Counted from the stretch's first letter, positions 27,910 through 36,829 are shown. The stretch: DNA of 64,000 nucleotides from Curtobacterium sp. GC_Cur_3 (GCF_026544205.1 NZ_JALNUI010000002.1:1-64000); one strand, 5' to 3'. Notes: a model not told the origin generated them from the sequence alone. Translations and numbers: made by a program.

Positions 27910-29670
27910 GTGACCTTCCGACCCGGGCCGCCGCCGCCCGCACCGCCGGCCCCGAACCGCCGGGGGAACGCTGCTGCTGCCGCGCCCCTGACCGACGGTG
28001 AGTGGCACCGGCTGCACCCGCTGACACCGCTGCTGCGCGGTGGGATCTTCCTCGTCGTCGTGCTCGGCGTCGTCGTGAACAACCTCCGCGACACCCTCTT
28101 CGAGACCTTCATCCCCGGCGGCGACGGGCGGGAGCAGGGCGATCCCGTCCGCTACGTCTGGGACCACGGGGCGTTCGGCTGGGTGCTGCTCGGGATCGCG
28201 GTCTTCCTGATCGTGCTGATCGGCCTGTTCTACCTGTCCTGGCGCATGCACGAGTTCCGCGTCACGGGTGAGATCGTCGAGGTCCGCTCCGGCGTGCTCT
28301 TCCGCAACCACCGCAAGGCCCGGCTCGACCGGATCCAGGGCATCAACATCACCCGTCCGCTGATCCCGCGCCTGTTCGGCACGGCGAAGCTCGAGATCGC
28401 GCAGGCCGGCAACGACGCCAACGTGCAGCTCGCGTACCTCGGGGCGAAGGCCTCCGACGACCTCCGGCAGCGCATCCTGGTCCTCGCGTCCGGCGCCCGT
28501 GACGAGCCCGAGGAGACCGCCACCGGCCGCCGGTACGCGTCGGACGGCATCGTGTCCGACCGCGTGTACGAGTTCCTCTCGCCCGAGCTCGACGCCGACG
28601 CCGTGCACGCCACCCGCGTCGTGAAGGTCCGCCCCGGGCGCCTGATCGCCTCGATGCTGCTCTCCGGCACGACGGTGGTCATCCTGGCGCTGGTCGCCGC
28701 GATCATCGTCAGCATCGCGGTGACGGGGGAGTACTTCCTGCTCGTCACGCTGTTCCCCGCCGTCATCGGCAGCGGCGGCTACTACGTCCGCAAGTTCTCG
28801 AAGTCGCTGCAGTACACGATCGCCGACACCCGCGACGGCATCCGGATCGGCTTCGGCCTGGTCTCGACGACGAACGAGACCCTGCCACCCGGCCGCATCC
28901 ACGCCGTGAGCGTCGCGCAGCCCCTGCTCTGGCGTCCGTTCGGCTGGTGGGACGTCCGCATCAACCGCGCGACCAACGCCGGCAACGGGGCGTCGAGCAA
29001 CCAGCAGGTGTCGTCCATCGTTCTCCCCGTCGGGACCGCCGCCGACGTCCGGCAGGTGCTCGAGATCATCCTGCCGGCCCTCGTCGGGTCCGCGGTCGTC
29101 GGACCGGAGGCCTCGAAGGACCGCCTCCGCGAGGGCTCCGCCGAAGCCGTCAGCGTCGTCGACGACAGCCTCACCACGACCGGGGACGCCGGCGGCTTCG
29201 TGCACTCGCCGCGTCGGGGCCGCTGGCTCCGCCCGCTCTCCGCGCGCCGCAACGGGTACCGCTTCGTCGAGGGTGCCGTGCTGCTCCGCCTCGGTGCCGT
29301 CTGGCGCTCGCTCGTCGTCGTCCCGCTGCCCCGCGTCCAGAGCGTCCGCGTCGAGCAGGGGCCCCTGGAGCGGCTGCTCCGCCTGGCCTCGGTCCACGTC
29401 CACACCGTCTCGGGTCCGGTCGCGGCGCGGGTCGGCGCGCTCGACGCACGAGACGCACAGCTCCTGTGGTCCGGCACCGCCGAACGCGCCGTCGCGGCAG
29501 CGGCCACCGACACCTCGCACCGGTGGCGGTCGCGCGGACGCGCAGCAGCCGACAGCCAGGAGGCCCGCATCACCTCCGACGTGCGCCCTGCGGTCCCGCA
29601 GGTGGCCCGCCCAGGGCTCGCCGTGCCTCCCGGCTGGCAGGACGTCCCCGGGACGGGAGCCGCCCGATGA
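27910..29670 (+). CDS. Multi-PH-domain membrane protein (YdbT-like)
   Basis: A 586-aa membrane protein with a Pro-rich N-terminus, repeated pairs of membrane helices (about residues 45–65, 90–115, 235–275) and two or three bPH_2 domains (EVRSGVLFRNHRKARLDRIQ; IRIGFGLVSTTNETLPPGRI; AVLLRLGAVWRSLVVVPLPR). The last 60 residues are a soluble tail. It follows its YdbS-like partner by 8 bp and overlaps the next gene by ATGA (29667–29670). The start is GTG. Function in membrane stress or lipid sensing is inferred from the family only. Confidence 0.87.
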   Translation: MTFRPGPPPPAPPAPNRRGNAAAAAPLTDGEWHRLHPLTPLLRGGIFLVVVLGVVVNNLRDTLFETFIPGGDGREQGDPVRYVWDHGAFGWVLLGIAVFLIVLIGLFYLSWRMHEFRVTGEIVEVRSGVLFRNHRKARLDRIQGINITRPLIPRLFGTAKLEIAQAGNDANVQLAYLGAKASDDLRQRILVLASGARDEPEETATGRRYASDGIVSDRVYEFLSPELDADAVHATRVVKVRPGRLIASMLLSGTTVVILALVAAIIVSIAVTGEYFLLVTLFPAVIGSGGYYVRKFSKSLQYTIADTRDGIRIGFGLVSTTNETLPPGRIHAVSVAQPLLWRPFGWWDVRINRATNAGNGASSNQQVSSIVLPVGTAADVRQVLEIILPALVGSAVVGPEASKDRLREGSAEAVSVVDDSLTTTGDAGGFVHSPRRGRWLRPLSARRNGYRFVEGAVLLRLGAVWRSLVVVPLPRVQSVRVEQGPLERLLRLASVHVHTVSGPVAARVGALDARDAQLLWSGTAERAVAAAATDTSHRWRSRGRAAADSQEARITSDVRPAVPQVARPGLAVPPGWQDVPGTGAAR

Positions 29671-30359
29671 GGGCGGGACGGCTGGGAGTCGGCGTCGTCG
29701 GCGCCGGACGGGTCGGCCCCGTGCTCGGCGCGGCGCTGGCGAACGCGGAGCACGCGGTCGTCGGGATCACGGCCGTCTCGGCCTCGAGCGTGGACCGGGC
29801 CGAGGCCCTGCTGCCCGGCGTCCCCGTCCTCGCGACCCCGGAGCTGGTGGAGCGCAGCGAACTCGTGCTGCTCGCGGTGCCGGACGACCAGCTCGCGGAG
29901 CTCGTGCAGGGCCTGGCCGACGCGGGCATCTGGCAGCCGGGGCAGCTCGTCGTGCACACGAGCCCGGACCACGGTGTCGGCGTCCTCGCGCCCGCCATGG
30001 CCGCCGGGGCGATCCCGCTCGCGATCCACCCGGCGATGGCGTTCACCGGGACCAGCGTGGACCTGTCGCGGTTGCGCGATGCCTACTGCGCCGTGACCGC
30101 CCCCGGCCCCGTGCTCCCCATCGCCCAGGCGCTCGTCGTCGAGATGGGCGCAGAGCCCTTCGTCGTCGCCGAGCAGGACCGGCCCGCGTACGCCGATGCC
30201 GTGCGCGCCGCCGTGAGCTTCTCGACCGCCATCGTGGACCAGTCCGCCGGCACGCTGTCCTCCATCGGGGTGGAGCGTCCTGGCCGCGTGCTCGGGGCGC
30301 TCGTGCGCTCGGCGGTCGACAACGCGCTGACGGCCGCGGACGGGCAGTCGGCGCTGTGA
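29667..30359 (+). CDS. Rossmann-like/DUF2520 domain protein
   Basis: A 230-aa protein with an N-terminal Rossmann fold (VGVVGAGRVGPVLGAAL, residues 7–23) like ketopantoate or pyrroline-5-carboxylate reductases, and a C-terminal DUF2520 helical domain (HPAMAFTG motif near 113, then YADAVRAAVSF). In actinobacteria this family usually lies just before panC and lysS; here lysS follows after one membrane gene but panC and panD are missing. Oxidoreductase function is unproven. Coupled both ways by ATGA and GTGA overlaps. Confidence 0.87.
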   Translation: MRAGRLGVGVVGAGRVGPVLGAALANAEHAVVGITAVSASSVDRAEALLPGVPVLATPELVERSELVLLAVPDDQLAELVQGLADAGIWQPGQLVVHTSPDHGVGVLAPAMAAGAIPLAIHPAMAFTGTSVDLSRLRDAYCAVTAPGPVLPIAQALVVEMGAEPFVVAEQDRPAYADAVRAAVSFSTAIVDQSAGTLSSIGVERPGRVLGALVRSAVDNALTAADGQSAL

Positions 30360-30811
30360 AGGACGGCCCGTTCCGCATCACCACCGCCCAGGCCAAGGTC
30401 GGGTACGTCGTGGCGGCCACAGTCATCGGGATCCTGCTCACCCTGCTGCTCTTCGCGTTCGGTCTGCCGGACGTCGTCGTGCCGTTGCTCGCCGCGATCG
30501 GCTTCGTCCTGATGGTCGGCATCGGCGTGCGGGTGTTCCGCGGGGACGACGAGCCCGTCGCGCCGCCGCGTGCGTGGTGGCGCATGACCGCCAGGCCCTT
30601 CGCCGGGTTCCTGCTCGCCGCGTACTTCGTCGCCGACGGGGTGCTCGCGCGGCCGACCGTCTCGAGCGGGTTCGACGTGGTCGGCACCGTCGTGATGCTC
30701 CTCGTCGCGGCGGCCTACGTCGGGTCCTCGGTGACCCTCCTCGTGCTGCGGTCACAGGGCCGCGCGCCCGCCGGTGCCTTCGCCGACGGCGGGACCCCGT
30801 CCCGCCGGTGA
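30356..30811 (+). CDS. Four-helix membrane protein
   Basis: A 151-aa hypothetical protein with four hydrophobic segments (VVAATVIGILLTLLLFAFG, VVPLLAAIGFVLMVGIGV, FAGFLLAAYFVADGVLA, GTVVMLLVAAAYVGSSVTLLVL). It resembles the DUF3180-style small membrane proteins common in this syntenic block, but I cannot name a family. The GTG overlaps the DUF2520 stop (GTGA, 30356–30359), so it is the last gene of the coupled chain before lysS. Confidence 0.8.
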   Translation: MKDGPFRITTAQAKVGYVVAATVIGILLTLLLFAFGLPDVVVPLLAAIGFVLMVGIGVRVFRGDDEPVAPPRAWWRMTARPFAGFLLAAYFVADGVLARPTVSSGFDVVGTVVMLLVAAAYVGSSVTLLVLRSQGRAPAGAFADGGTPSRR

Positions 30812-30875
30812 CGGGCGGCGGGGCGCTGGCCGGTAGCATCGACGCGATCCCCCACGACCTCCGGAGCCGCACCCC

Positions 30876-32402
30876 ATGACCGACGAGACCGCCACCACCG
30901 ACACCGCGATCGCCGACGCCGCCGCCCTGGCCGAACAGGAGACCAACGAGCAGCGTCAGGTCCGGCTCGACAAGCGCGCGCGGCTGCTCGAGGCCGGGAT
31001 CGAGGCCTACCCCGCCGAGCTCCCGATCACCACGACGATCCCCGCGGTCCGGACGCAGTACACGCACCTCGAGACCGGCGAGGAGACCCAGGACGTCGTC
31101 GGGATCGCCGGGCGCATCGTGTTCTCGCGGAACACCGGCAAGCTCTGCTTCGCGTCCCTGCAGTCGGGCGACGGCCAGCGCATCCAGGCGATGGTGTCCC
31201 TCGCCGAGGTGGGCGAGGACTCCCTGGCGCGCTGGAAGGAGTACGTCGACCTCGGTGACCACGTGTTCGTGCACGGTCGCGTGATCTCGTCGCGTCGTGG
31301 CGAGCTGAGCATCATGGTCGACGACTGGGCGATCGCGGCGAAGGCGATCCTGCCGCTGCCGAACCTGCACAACGAGCTCAACGAGGAGACCCGGGTCCGC
31401 CAGCGGTACCTCGACCTCATCGTCCGTGACCAGGCCCGCGCGACCGTCCGTGCCCGCGCTGCCGTGATGGCGTCGCTCCGCCAGACGTTCACCGGCCACG
31501 AGTACCTCGAGGTCGAGACCCCGATGCTGCAGACCCAGCACGGTGGTGCCTCGGCCCGGCCCTTCGTCACGCACTCGAACGCGTTCGACACCGAGCTGTA
31601 CCTGCGCATCGCGCCGGAGCTCTTCCTGAAGCGGGCCGTCGTCGGCGGGATCGACCGCGTCTTCGAGATCAACCGCAACTTCCGGAACGAGGGCGCCGAC
31701 TCGTCGCACTCGCCCGAGTTCGCGATGGTCGAGGCCTACCAGGCGTACGGCAACTACGAGCAGATGGCCGACCTCACCCAGGAGCTCGTGCAGAACGCGA
31801 CCCGCGCGGTGACCGGCGGCTCGCTCGAGGTCACGCTGCCCGACGGCACCGCGTACGACCTCGGTGGCGAGTGGCCCCGCATCGACATGTACGGCTCCCT
31901 GTCCGAGGCCGCCGGGCGCGAGGTCACGCCGGACACCCCGCTCGCCGAACTCCAGGAGCTCGCCGCCGCCGAGGGCGTCGAGGTCGCGCACGCCACGCAC
32001 GGCAAGTACGTCGAGGAGCTCTGGGAGCACTTCGTCATCGACTCGCTCGACCGCCCGACGTTCGTGATGAACTTCCCGGTCGACACCTCACCGCTGACCC
32101 GCGAGCACCGCACCCGCCCGGGCATCGTCGAGAAGTGGGACCTGTACATCCGCGGGTTCGAGCTGGCGACGGCCTACTCGGAGCTCGTCGACCCCGTCGT
32201 GCAGCGCGAGCGCTTCGTCGAGCAGGCCAAGCTCGCCGCGGGTGGCGACCCCGAGGCCATGCGCGTCGACGAGGAGTTCCTGCGGGCCCTCGAGCACGCC
32301 ATGCCGCCGTCCGGCGGCATGGGCATGGGCGTCGACCGTCTGCTCATGGCGATCACCGGCCTCGGCATCCGCGAGACGATCCTCTTCCCGCTGGTCAAGT
32401 AG
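30876..32402 (+). CDS. lysS: Lysyl-tRNA synthetase, class II
   Basis: A 508-aa class-II synthetase. An N-terminal OB-fold anticodon-binding domain (about residues 70–180) is followed by the catalytic core with motif 1 near EYLEVETPMLQ, motif 2 FRNEGADSSHSPEFAMVEAY, and motif 3 GMGMGVDRLLMAITG near the C-terminus. It charges tRNA-Lys. The first 25 residues are a Thr/Ala-rich extension. A TAGCAT box at 30832 implies a short leader; a strong terminator follows. Confidence 0.97.
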   Translation: MTDETATTDTAIADAAALAEQETNEQRQVRLDKRARLLEAGIEAYPAELPITTTIPAVRTQYTHLETGEETQDVVGIAGRIVFSRNTGKLCFASLQSGDGQRIQAMVSLAEVGEDSLARWKEYVDLGDHVFVHGRVISSRRGELSIMVDDWAIAAKAILPLPNLHNELNEETRVRQRYLDLIVRDQARATVRARAAVMASLRQTFTGHEYLEVETPMLQTQHGGASARPFVTHSNAFDTELYLRIAPELFLKRAVVGGIDRVFEINRNFRNEGADSSHSPEFAMVEAYQAYGNYEQMADLTQELVQNATRAVTGGSLEVTLPDGTAYDLGGEWPRIDMYGSLSEAAGREVTPDTPLAELQELAAAEGVEVAHATHGKYVEELWEHFVIDSLDRPTFVMNFPVDTSPLTREHRTRPGIVEKWDLYIRGFELATAYSELVDPVVQRERFVEQAKLAAGGDPEAMRVDEEFLRALEHAMPPSGGMGMGVDRLLMAITGLGIRETILFPLVK

Positions 32403-32409
32403 CCGGCCA

Positions 32410-32446
32410 GGAGGCCCGGTGTGCGTCCGACGCACACCGAGCCTCC
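32410..32446 (+). terminator. lysS terminator
   Basis: GGAGGC-C-CGGTGTGCGT (32410 onward) pairs with ACGCACACCG-A-GCCTCC (to 32446) around a CCG loop, with one internal mismatch. Confidence 0.8.
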
Positions 32447-32471
32447 GGACAGGGCGAGGTACGATGACCGC

Positions 32472-32675
32472 GTGCCGCATGGAGTCGTGACCGGGATCAT
32501 CTTCGCCCTGACGCCGACCGTCGTGGTCGGCCTCGTGTTCTGGTTCGTCATGCGCGCGATCATGCGGGCGGACCGCAACGAACGGTCCGCGTACGCCAAG
32601 GTCGAGGCCGAGGAGCGCGCCCGCTTCGAGCGCGTCCACGGCACCACCGCGCCCACGTCCACGCCCTCGGAGTAG
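32472..32675 (+). CDS. Small single-pass membrane protein
   Basis: A 67-aa protein with one N-terminal transmembrane helix (VTGIIFALTPTVVVGLVFWFVM) and a basic/acidic helical cytoplasmic tail (RADRNERSAYAKVEAEERARF). The GTG at 32472 follows TACGAT (32460–32465) by 6 nt, so the transcript is probably leaderless; this decides the start over the upstream ATG at 32421. Such proteins often sit near lysS in Microbacteriaceae; function unknown. Confidence 0.72.
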   Translation: MPHGVVTGIIFALTPTVVVGLVFWFVMRAIMRADRNERSAYAKVEAEERARFERVHGTTAPTSTPSE

Positions 32676-32800
32676 TCCGACCCGCTGCTGTGGGCGCTCG
32701 GCGGTTGCGCCGGGTCGCGACGCCGATCCTTCACGGTCCGGTCGTCTCCGGTCACCCGGCGTTCACATGGCTGTTGCCGGCCGGTGTGAGCATCATCCGC

Positions 32801-32932
32801 ATGTCCATCATGCAGATGTTCCGTTCTCGCAGCCTCGTCGGCGACATCGAGAGCGAGTACGACGAGTACGACCGCGACGCCGACCTCGAGGTGTCCAAGC
32901 GCCGAGCGGGGTGGCTCGAACCGTCCTGGTGA
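32801..32932 (+). CDS. Very small hypothetical protein
   Basis: A 43-aa frame starting MSIMQMFRSRSLVG and continuing with an acidic stretch (DIESEYDEYDRD) and a basic C-terminus ending WLEPSW. It is directly followed by a strong terminator (32953–33000), which supports transcription of this segment. In-frame upstream Met codons exist back to 32690 but the extra sequence looks non-coding. No family recognised. Confidence 0.5.
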   Translation: MSIMQMFRSRSLVGDIESEYDEYDRDADLEVSKRRAGWLEPSW

Positions 32933-32952
32933 CCCCCACGCACCTGCTCTTC

Positions 32953-33000
32953 GGGGTACGGCGGCCGGATCGCGACGATCCGGACCGACGTACCCCTTTT
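32953..33000 (+). terminator. Strong intrinsic terminator
   Basis: GGGGTACG (32953–32960) through CGTACCCC (32989–32996) forms a long stem with inner CGG/CCG and CGGATCG/CGATCCG pairs around a CGA loop, followed by TTTT (32997–33000). Confidence 0.85.
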
Positions 33001-33025
33001 CGTTGTCCGGGAAGCGTTGTGCCCC

Positions 33026-33205
33026 GGGGTACACCGGACGAAACGCGCCTGACACATCCCGACATCGGCGGAAACACAGCACGATCCGCGAACTTCCGCG
33101 GAAGTCGAGGGGAAATGCCGTCGGCATCGTGTACCCCTCCCCATGGGGTACCGATGGCGAAGCACGGAGAACCCTGGGAATCGATCCGCCGGGTTTGTGG
33201 GGTAC
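33026..33205. promoter_or_regulatory. GGGGTAC repeats upstream of the sigma-factor gene
   Basis: The 7-mer GGGGTAC occurs at 33026–33032, 33145–33151 and 33199–33205, and inverted (GTACCCC) at 33131–33137; 33131–33151 forms a 7-bp inverted repeat. All lie in the 340-bp gap before the sigma factor and are candidate operators or leader structures. The gap holds no other gene that I can see. Confidence 0.45.
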
Positions 33206-33272
33206 ACCTCCGGACCGCTTTACTCGGTCTCACCCGACGAGGGCCAACACCGTCGAATGCAGGGAGAGTCAC

Positions 33273-34334
33273 ATGACGATCGCAACGGCAACGCCGAGCA
33301 CCACCTCACGCCGCACCAAGAAGGCAACCGCCAAGACCGACTCCGCCAAGGTCGAGAGCACGACGCTCGACGCAGCAGCAGCCGAGGTCGAGGCTGACGA
33401 GCAGCTCGCCGGCGTCCGTGGTGCATCCGTCGACCAGGTCGGTGACTACCTGCGCCACATCGGGCGTCTCGCACTCCTCACCGCCGAGGAAGAAGCCGAC
33501 ATCGCCCGCCGCATCGAGGTCGGTCTGTTCGCCGGCGAGAAGCTCGCCACCGAGCAGGGCCTGCCGAAGGCGCTGCAGCGCGAGCTCAAGTGGCTCGTCC
33601 GCGACGGTGAGCGCGCCAAGGAGCGGATGATCACGTCGAACCTGCGCCTCGTCGTCAGCATCGCCAAGCGCTACTCCCAGCGCGGCCTGCCGTTCATGGA
33701 CGTCATCCAGGAGGGCAACCTCGGGCTCGTCCGTGCGGTCGAGAAGTTCGACTTCACGCAGGGCTACAAGTTCTCCACGTACGCCACCTGGTGGATCCGC
33801 CAGGCGATCTCCCGTGGCCTCGCCGACAAGGCCCGCACGATCCGCATCCCGGTCCACACCGTCGAGCTGATCAACAAGATCTCCCGCACCGAGCGTGACC
33901 TGACCGTCGACCTCGGCCGTGCGCCGATGCCGGACGAGGTCGCCGCGGAGCTGAGCATGAGCGTCGAGGAACTCGTCGACCTCAAGGGCCGCTCGCACGA
34001 GCCGGTCTCGATCCACACCGTCGTCGGTGACTCGGACGACAGCGAGCTGGGCGACTTCATCGAGGACGAGGACGCCGCGTCCCCGAACGAGCTCACCGAG
34101 ACCACGCTCCTGCACCGCGACATCCGCTCGATCGTCGCGGAGCTCCCGAGCGACGAGGCGAACGTGATCCGCATGCGCTACGGCCTCGACGACGACAAGC
34201 CGATGACGCTCGACGAGATCTCGAAGATCGTGCACACGACCCGCCAGGCGGTCAGCCGTGTCGAGTCCCGCGCCAAGCTCCGCCTGTTCGCCAAGGCGGT
34301 CTCGCAGGACATGCAGCTGTACCTGACCGAGTAG
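33273..34334 (+). CDS. RNA polymerase sigma factor, sigma-70 group 1/2 (HrdB/SigB type)
   Basis: A 353-aa sigma factor with regions 1.2 to 4.2: region 1.2 (DYLRHIGRLALLTAEEEADIARR), region 2 with RLVVSIAKRYSQRGLPFMDVIQEG and FSTYATWWIRQAI, region 3, and region 4 ending in the helix-turn-helix TLDEISKIVHTTRQAVSRVE. The first 55 residues are a Lys/Ala/Thr-rich linker in place of a long region 1.1. It is shorter than a typical primary SigA of this group, so it could be the housekeeping factor or a group-2 SigB-like factor. AGGGAG precedes the ATG. Confidence 0.92.
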   Translation: MTIATATPSTTSRRTKKATAKTDSAKVESTTLDAAAAEVEADEQLAGVRGASVDQVGDYLRHIGRLALLTAEEEADIARRIEVGLFAGEKLATEQGLPKALQRELKWLVRDGERAKERMITSNLRLVVSIAKRYSQRGLPFMDVIQEGNLGLVRAVEKFDFTQGYKFSTYATWWIRQAISRGLADKARTIRIPVHTVELINKISRTERDLTVDLGRAPMPDEVAAELSMSVEELVDLKGRSHEPVSIHTVVGDSDDSELGDFIEDEDAASPNELTETTLLHRDIRSIVAELPSDEANVIRMRYGLDDDKPMTLDEISKIVHTTRQAVSRVESRAKLRLFAKAVSQDMQLYLTE

Positions 34335-34428
34335 GTCGGGCAAGGACTTCGGCCGGTGCCGCGAACGGTGCTGGTCGGGGGGAACCGGGTCGTTCCGTGG
34401 GAAGGCGATCCGGTGGGGTGACGGGAAC

Positions 34429-34457
34429 GGCCCGTCCGAGCGATGCTCGGGCGGGCC
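34429..34457 (+). terminator. Sigma-factor terminator
   Basis: GGCCCGTCCGAGC (34429–34441) and GCTCGGGCGGGCC (34445–34457) pair with one G-U or mismatch around a GAT loop; TCTC follows. Confidence 0.75.
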
Positions 34458-34531
34458 TCTCGCATGTTGCGGCACGGGTAGTGCTGCCAGCATGTGATGT
34501 ACGGTGTTCTGCATCGTCCCGAGGAGTTCCC

Positions 34532-35311
34532 GTGCCTGCTGCTGCATCCCTGTCCGTCGCCCCGACCGTCACCGACCGGGTGCGTGACGTCGAGGGCACC
34601 TTCAACCTCCGCGACCTCGGGGGACTCGCCACCGTGGACGGTCGGGTGATCGCGCCCGGCCGGTTCCTGCGCTCGGGCAGCCTCGCCGGCCTGACCGGTC
34701 AGGGCCGCACGGAGCTGGACCGGCTCGGGGTCGTCCGGGTCGTCGATCTCCGGACGATCGCAGAGCGCTCCGCCGCGCCCGACGCCCTGATCGGGTCTGC
34801 GGCTCGGTGCACGGCGGTCCCGCTGCTCGCCGGGGCGCTGTCCTCGATGGCGTCCGTCCCCACGCTCGATGACCTGTACCTCGGGCTGCTCGACGACGAG
34901 GGCACCGGCATCGTCACGGCCGTGCAGGTCCTCCTCGAGCAGCCGGGGACGGGCGGTGTGCTCTTCCACTGCTCCGCAGGCAAGGACCGGACGGGCGTGC
35001 TGGTCGCGTTGGTCCTGCTCGCGGTCGGGGTCAGTCGGGACGCCGTGCTCGACGACTACGCCCTGACCGAGCATCTCCTGCCGACGTCGTTCGGTCCAGC
35101 GGCGCTCGCGATGGCCGAACAGATCCGGGCGAGCGGCATGACCGTCGACGACGACGCGGTGCTGGCGCTCGCGACCCGGTCGCCACGTGCGGCCCTGGAC
35201 GAAGCGATCGAGCACGTGGTCGACCAGTGGGGGTCAGCCGCCGGCTACCTGTGGGCGCACGGTCTGCCCGACGACGGCATCGACGCGCTCCGGGCACGCC
35301 TGCTGGCCTGA
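34532..35311 (+). CDS. Tyrosine-protein phosphatase family protein
   Basis: A 259-aa phosphatase of the atypical dual-specificity group. The P-loop HCSAGKDRTG (about residues 147–156) contains the nucleophilic Cys and conserved Arg; FNLRDLGGLATVDGR and FLRSGSLAGL near the N-terminus are typical of the PF13350-type family, whose members (such as mycobacterial PtpB) can act on phosphotyrosine or phosphoinositides. The GTG start has GAGGAG 6 nt upstream. Convergent with nadK. Cellular target unknown. Confidence 0.9.
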   Translation: MPAAASLSVAPTVTDRVRDVEGTFNLRDLGGLATVDGRVIAPGRFLRSGSLAGLTGQGRTELDRLGVVRVVDLRTIAERSAAPDALIGSAARCTAVPLLAGALSSMASVPTLDDLYLGLLDDEGTGIVTAVQVLLEQPGTGGVLFHCSAGKDRTGVLVALVLLAVGVSRDAVLDDYALTEHLLPTSFGPAALAMAEQIRASGMTVDDDAVLALATRSPRAALDEAIEHVVDQWGSAAGYLWAHGLPDDGIDALRARLLA

Positions 35312-35324
35312 GTCGCGGTGGGCG

Positions 35325-36257
35325 TCAGTCCTCGACCTCGCGCCGGAGCTTCTGGCGCAGGTCGCTCGGGATGAGCTCCACGAGCTGGTCCGGGCGCACG
35401 GGCAGGTCGAGCAGGCTGAGCTTCACCCGGCCGGTGCGCCCGTGTCGCTCGGCGTCGAGCCGCACCACGCTGCCAGCGTCCTTCCGCAGGCGCATGTCGA
35501 TCTGGGCACCGGTGGCCACCTCGCCCACCACGAGCCCGTCGACCTCGAGCGCTGCGCTCCTGGTGCCCTCGGCGATGTCGAAGCGGTAGCGCTCGCGCGC
35601 CGCGAGGACCACGGCGCGGTCGATCCCGGCCATCGGGGCGACCGGGGTCACCACGGACCCGGAGAGCGCGGGCGAGAGCACCGGTCCACCCGCTGCGTAG
35701 TTGTAGGCGGTCGAGCCCGCGGGCGTGGCGGCGACGATGGCGTCCGCGCGGTAGTACCCGTACCCGAGGCCGCCCACGCTGAGGTCGGCCGAGACCTGCC
35801 CTGAGCCCGGACGCCGCACGATCGTGAGGTCGTTGAACGCCAGGTAGTCCGTCCTGGCGCCGCTCCAGGCCAGCCGGGCTTCGAGGGCGTGGTGCGGTTC
35901 GAGCTGGTACTCGCCAGCGGACAGTCGTTCCAGGGCCGCCTCGAGCTCCGGCGGCTCGATCTCCACGAGGAAGCCGACGTTGCCGTAGTTGACGCCGAGC
36001 ACGGGCACGGGCCGCTTCGCCACGAGCCGCATGGCGCCGAGCATGGTGCCGTCGCCGCCCAGGGCCACGACGAGGTCGACGGTCGCGGTGAAGTCGTCGT
36101 CCTCGACCACCTCGATCGTGTCGCCGATGCGGGCGGCGTCGATGCGCCGGGCGACCAGGCGCCCGAGGCCGGAGGAGTTCCAGCGCCGCAGGGTCGTGAC
36201 GGACTCCTGCACGTTCTTGGTCGGGTGGACGACGAGGCCGACGACGGGCTGCTCCAT
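35325..36257 (-). CDS. nadK: NAD kinase
   Basis: A 310-aa kinase that makes NADP from NAD. The GGDGTMLGAMR motif (about residues 58–68), NYGNVGFLVEIEPPE and the substrate-binding region STAYNYAAGGP are intact. The ATG at 36257 is 7 nt after TAGCAT (minus strand, 36270–36265), so a leaderless start is chosen over the upstream open frame. Divergent from the ClpN-domain gene, 92 bp away. Confidence 0.95.
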   Translation of the reverse strand: MEQPVVGLVVHPTKNVQESVTTLRRWNSSGLGRLVARRIDAARIGDTIEVVEDDDFTATVDLVVALGGDGTMLGAMRLVAKRPVPVLGVNYGNVGFLVEIEPPELEAALERLSAGEYQLEPHHALEARLAWSGARTDYLAFNDLTIVRRPGSGQVSADLSVGGLGYGYYRADAIVAATPAGSTAYNYAAGGPVLSPALSGSVVTPVAPMAGIDRAVVLAARERYRFDIAEGTRSAALEVDGLVVGEVATGAQIDMRLRKDAGSVVRLDAERHGRTGRVKLSLLDLPVRPDQLVELIPSDLRQKLRREVED

Positions 36258-36312
36258 GGCCCGGATGCTACCGGGCGGACCTGCGCTCGTCAGCGGCCCC
36301 GGTCCGGACGGC

Positions 36313-36350
36313 TTCCATACACACACACGAAACGCGATATTCTGTATGGA
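36313..36350 (+). promoter_or_regulatory. Promoter/operator of the ClpN-domain gene
   Basis: TATTCT (36337–36342) ends 7 nt before the ATG, implying a leaderless mRNA. An 8-bp inverted repeat, TCCATACA (36314–36321) and TGTATGGA (36343–36350), brackets the -35 to start region and could be an operator. Confidence 0.5.
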
Positions 36351-36829
36351 TGCAGACTGCCGCCCTCTCCGTCGCCGTGCCCACCCTCCGTCACGGCCGC
36401 GAGATCGTGCTCCTCGCCGAACACGAGTCGCAGGACTCCGGCTTCGGCTTCGTCGACGCGGAGCACCTCCTGGTCGCGGCGGTGGTCCTCTGCGAGGGCA
36501 TGCCGCGGCTGGCCCCGGTGCTCGCCGCACACGGGGTCACGCCGGCGCGTGTCCGGGAGTCCATCCGGGTGTTCGTCGGCGCGGGCTCGGTCCCGTACCC
36601 GTCCGAGCCGGACCGGGTGGTGTGCACACCGGCCGGGGCGCGGGTGCTCGCTCGGGCAGCGCAGATCGCCGGTCCCGACGAGCGGGTCCGGCCGCACCAC
36701 GTGGTCCTCGCCGTGCTGGACGGCATCGACGACCCGCTGATGGGTGCCGCCAACGACGTGCTGGAGCGCCTCGGGGTCGAACCCCGTCGCTTCCGCCGCG
36801 CGATCCGCCGGGCAGCGCGCCGCTCCTGA
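36350..36829 (+). CDS. Stand-alone Clp N-terminal (Clp-R) domain protein
   Basis: A 159-aa protein consisting of two Clp repeat motifs (VDAEHLLVAAVVLCEG near residue 35, and VRPHHVVLAVLDGIDDPL near 115) with no AAA+ module. Compared with ClpC, the paired motifs correspond to its adaptor- and substrate-binding N-domain. Related small proteins near clpC in actinobacteria are annotated as Clp protease N-terminal domain proteins (ClpC2-like) and in mycobacteria bind or sequester ClpC ligands. The gene lies 172 bp upstream of clpC and has its own promoter with an inverted repeat, so it may respond to proteotoxic signals. Confidence 0.82.
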   Translation: MQTAALSVAVPTLRHGREIVLLAEHESQDSGFGFVDAEHLLVAAVVLCEGMPRLAPVLAAHGVTPARVRESIRVFVGAGSVPYPSEPDRVVCTPAGARVLARAAQIAGPDERVRPHHVVLAVLDGIDDPLMGAANDVLERLGVEPRRFRRAIRRAARRS

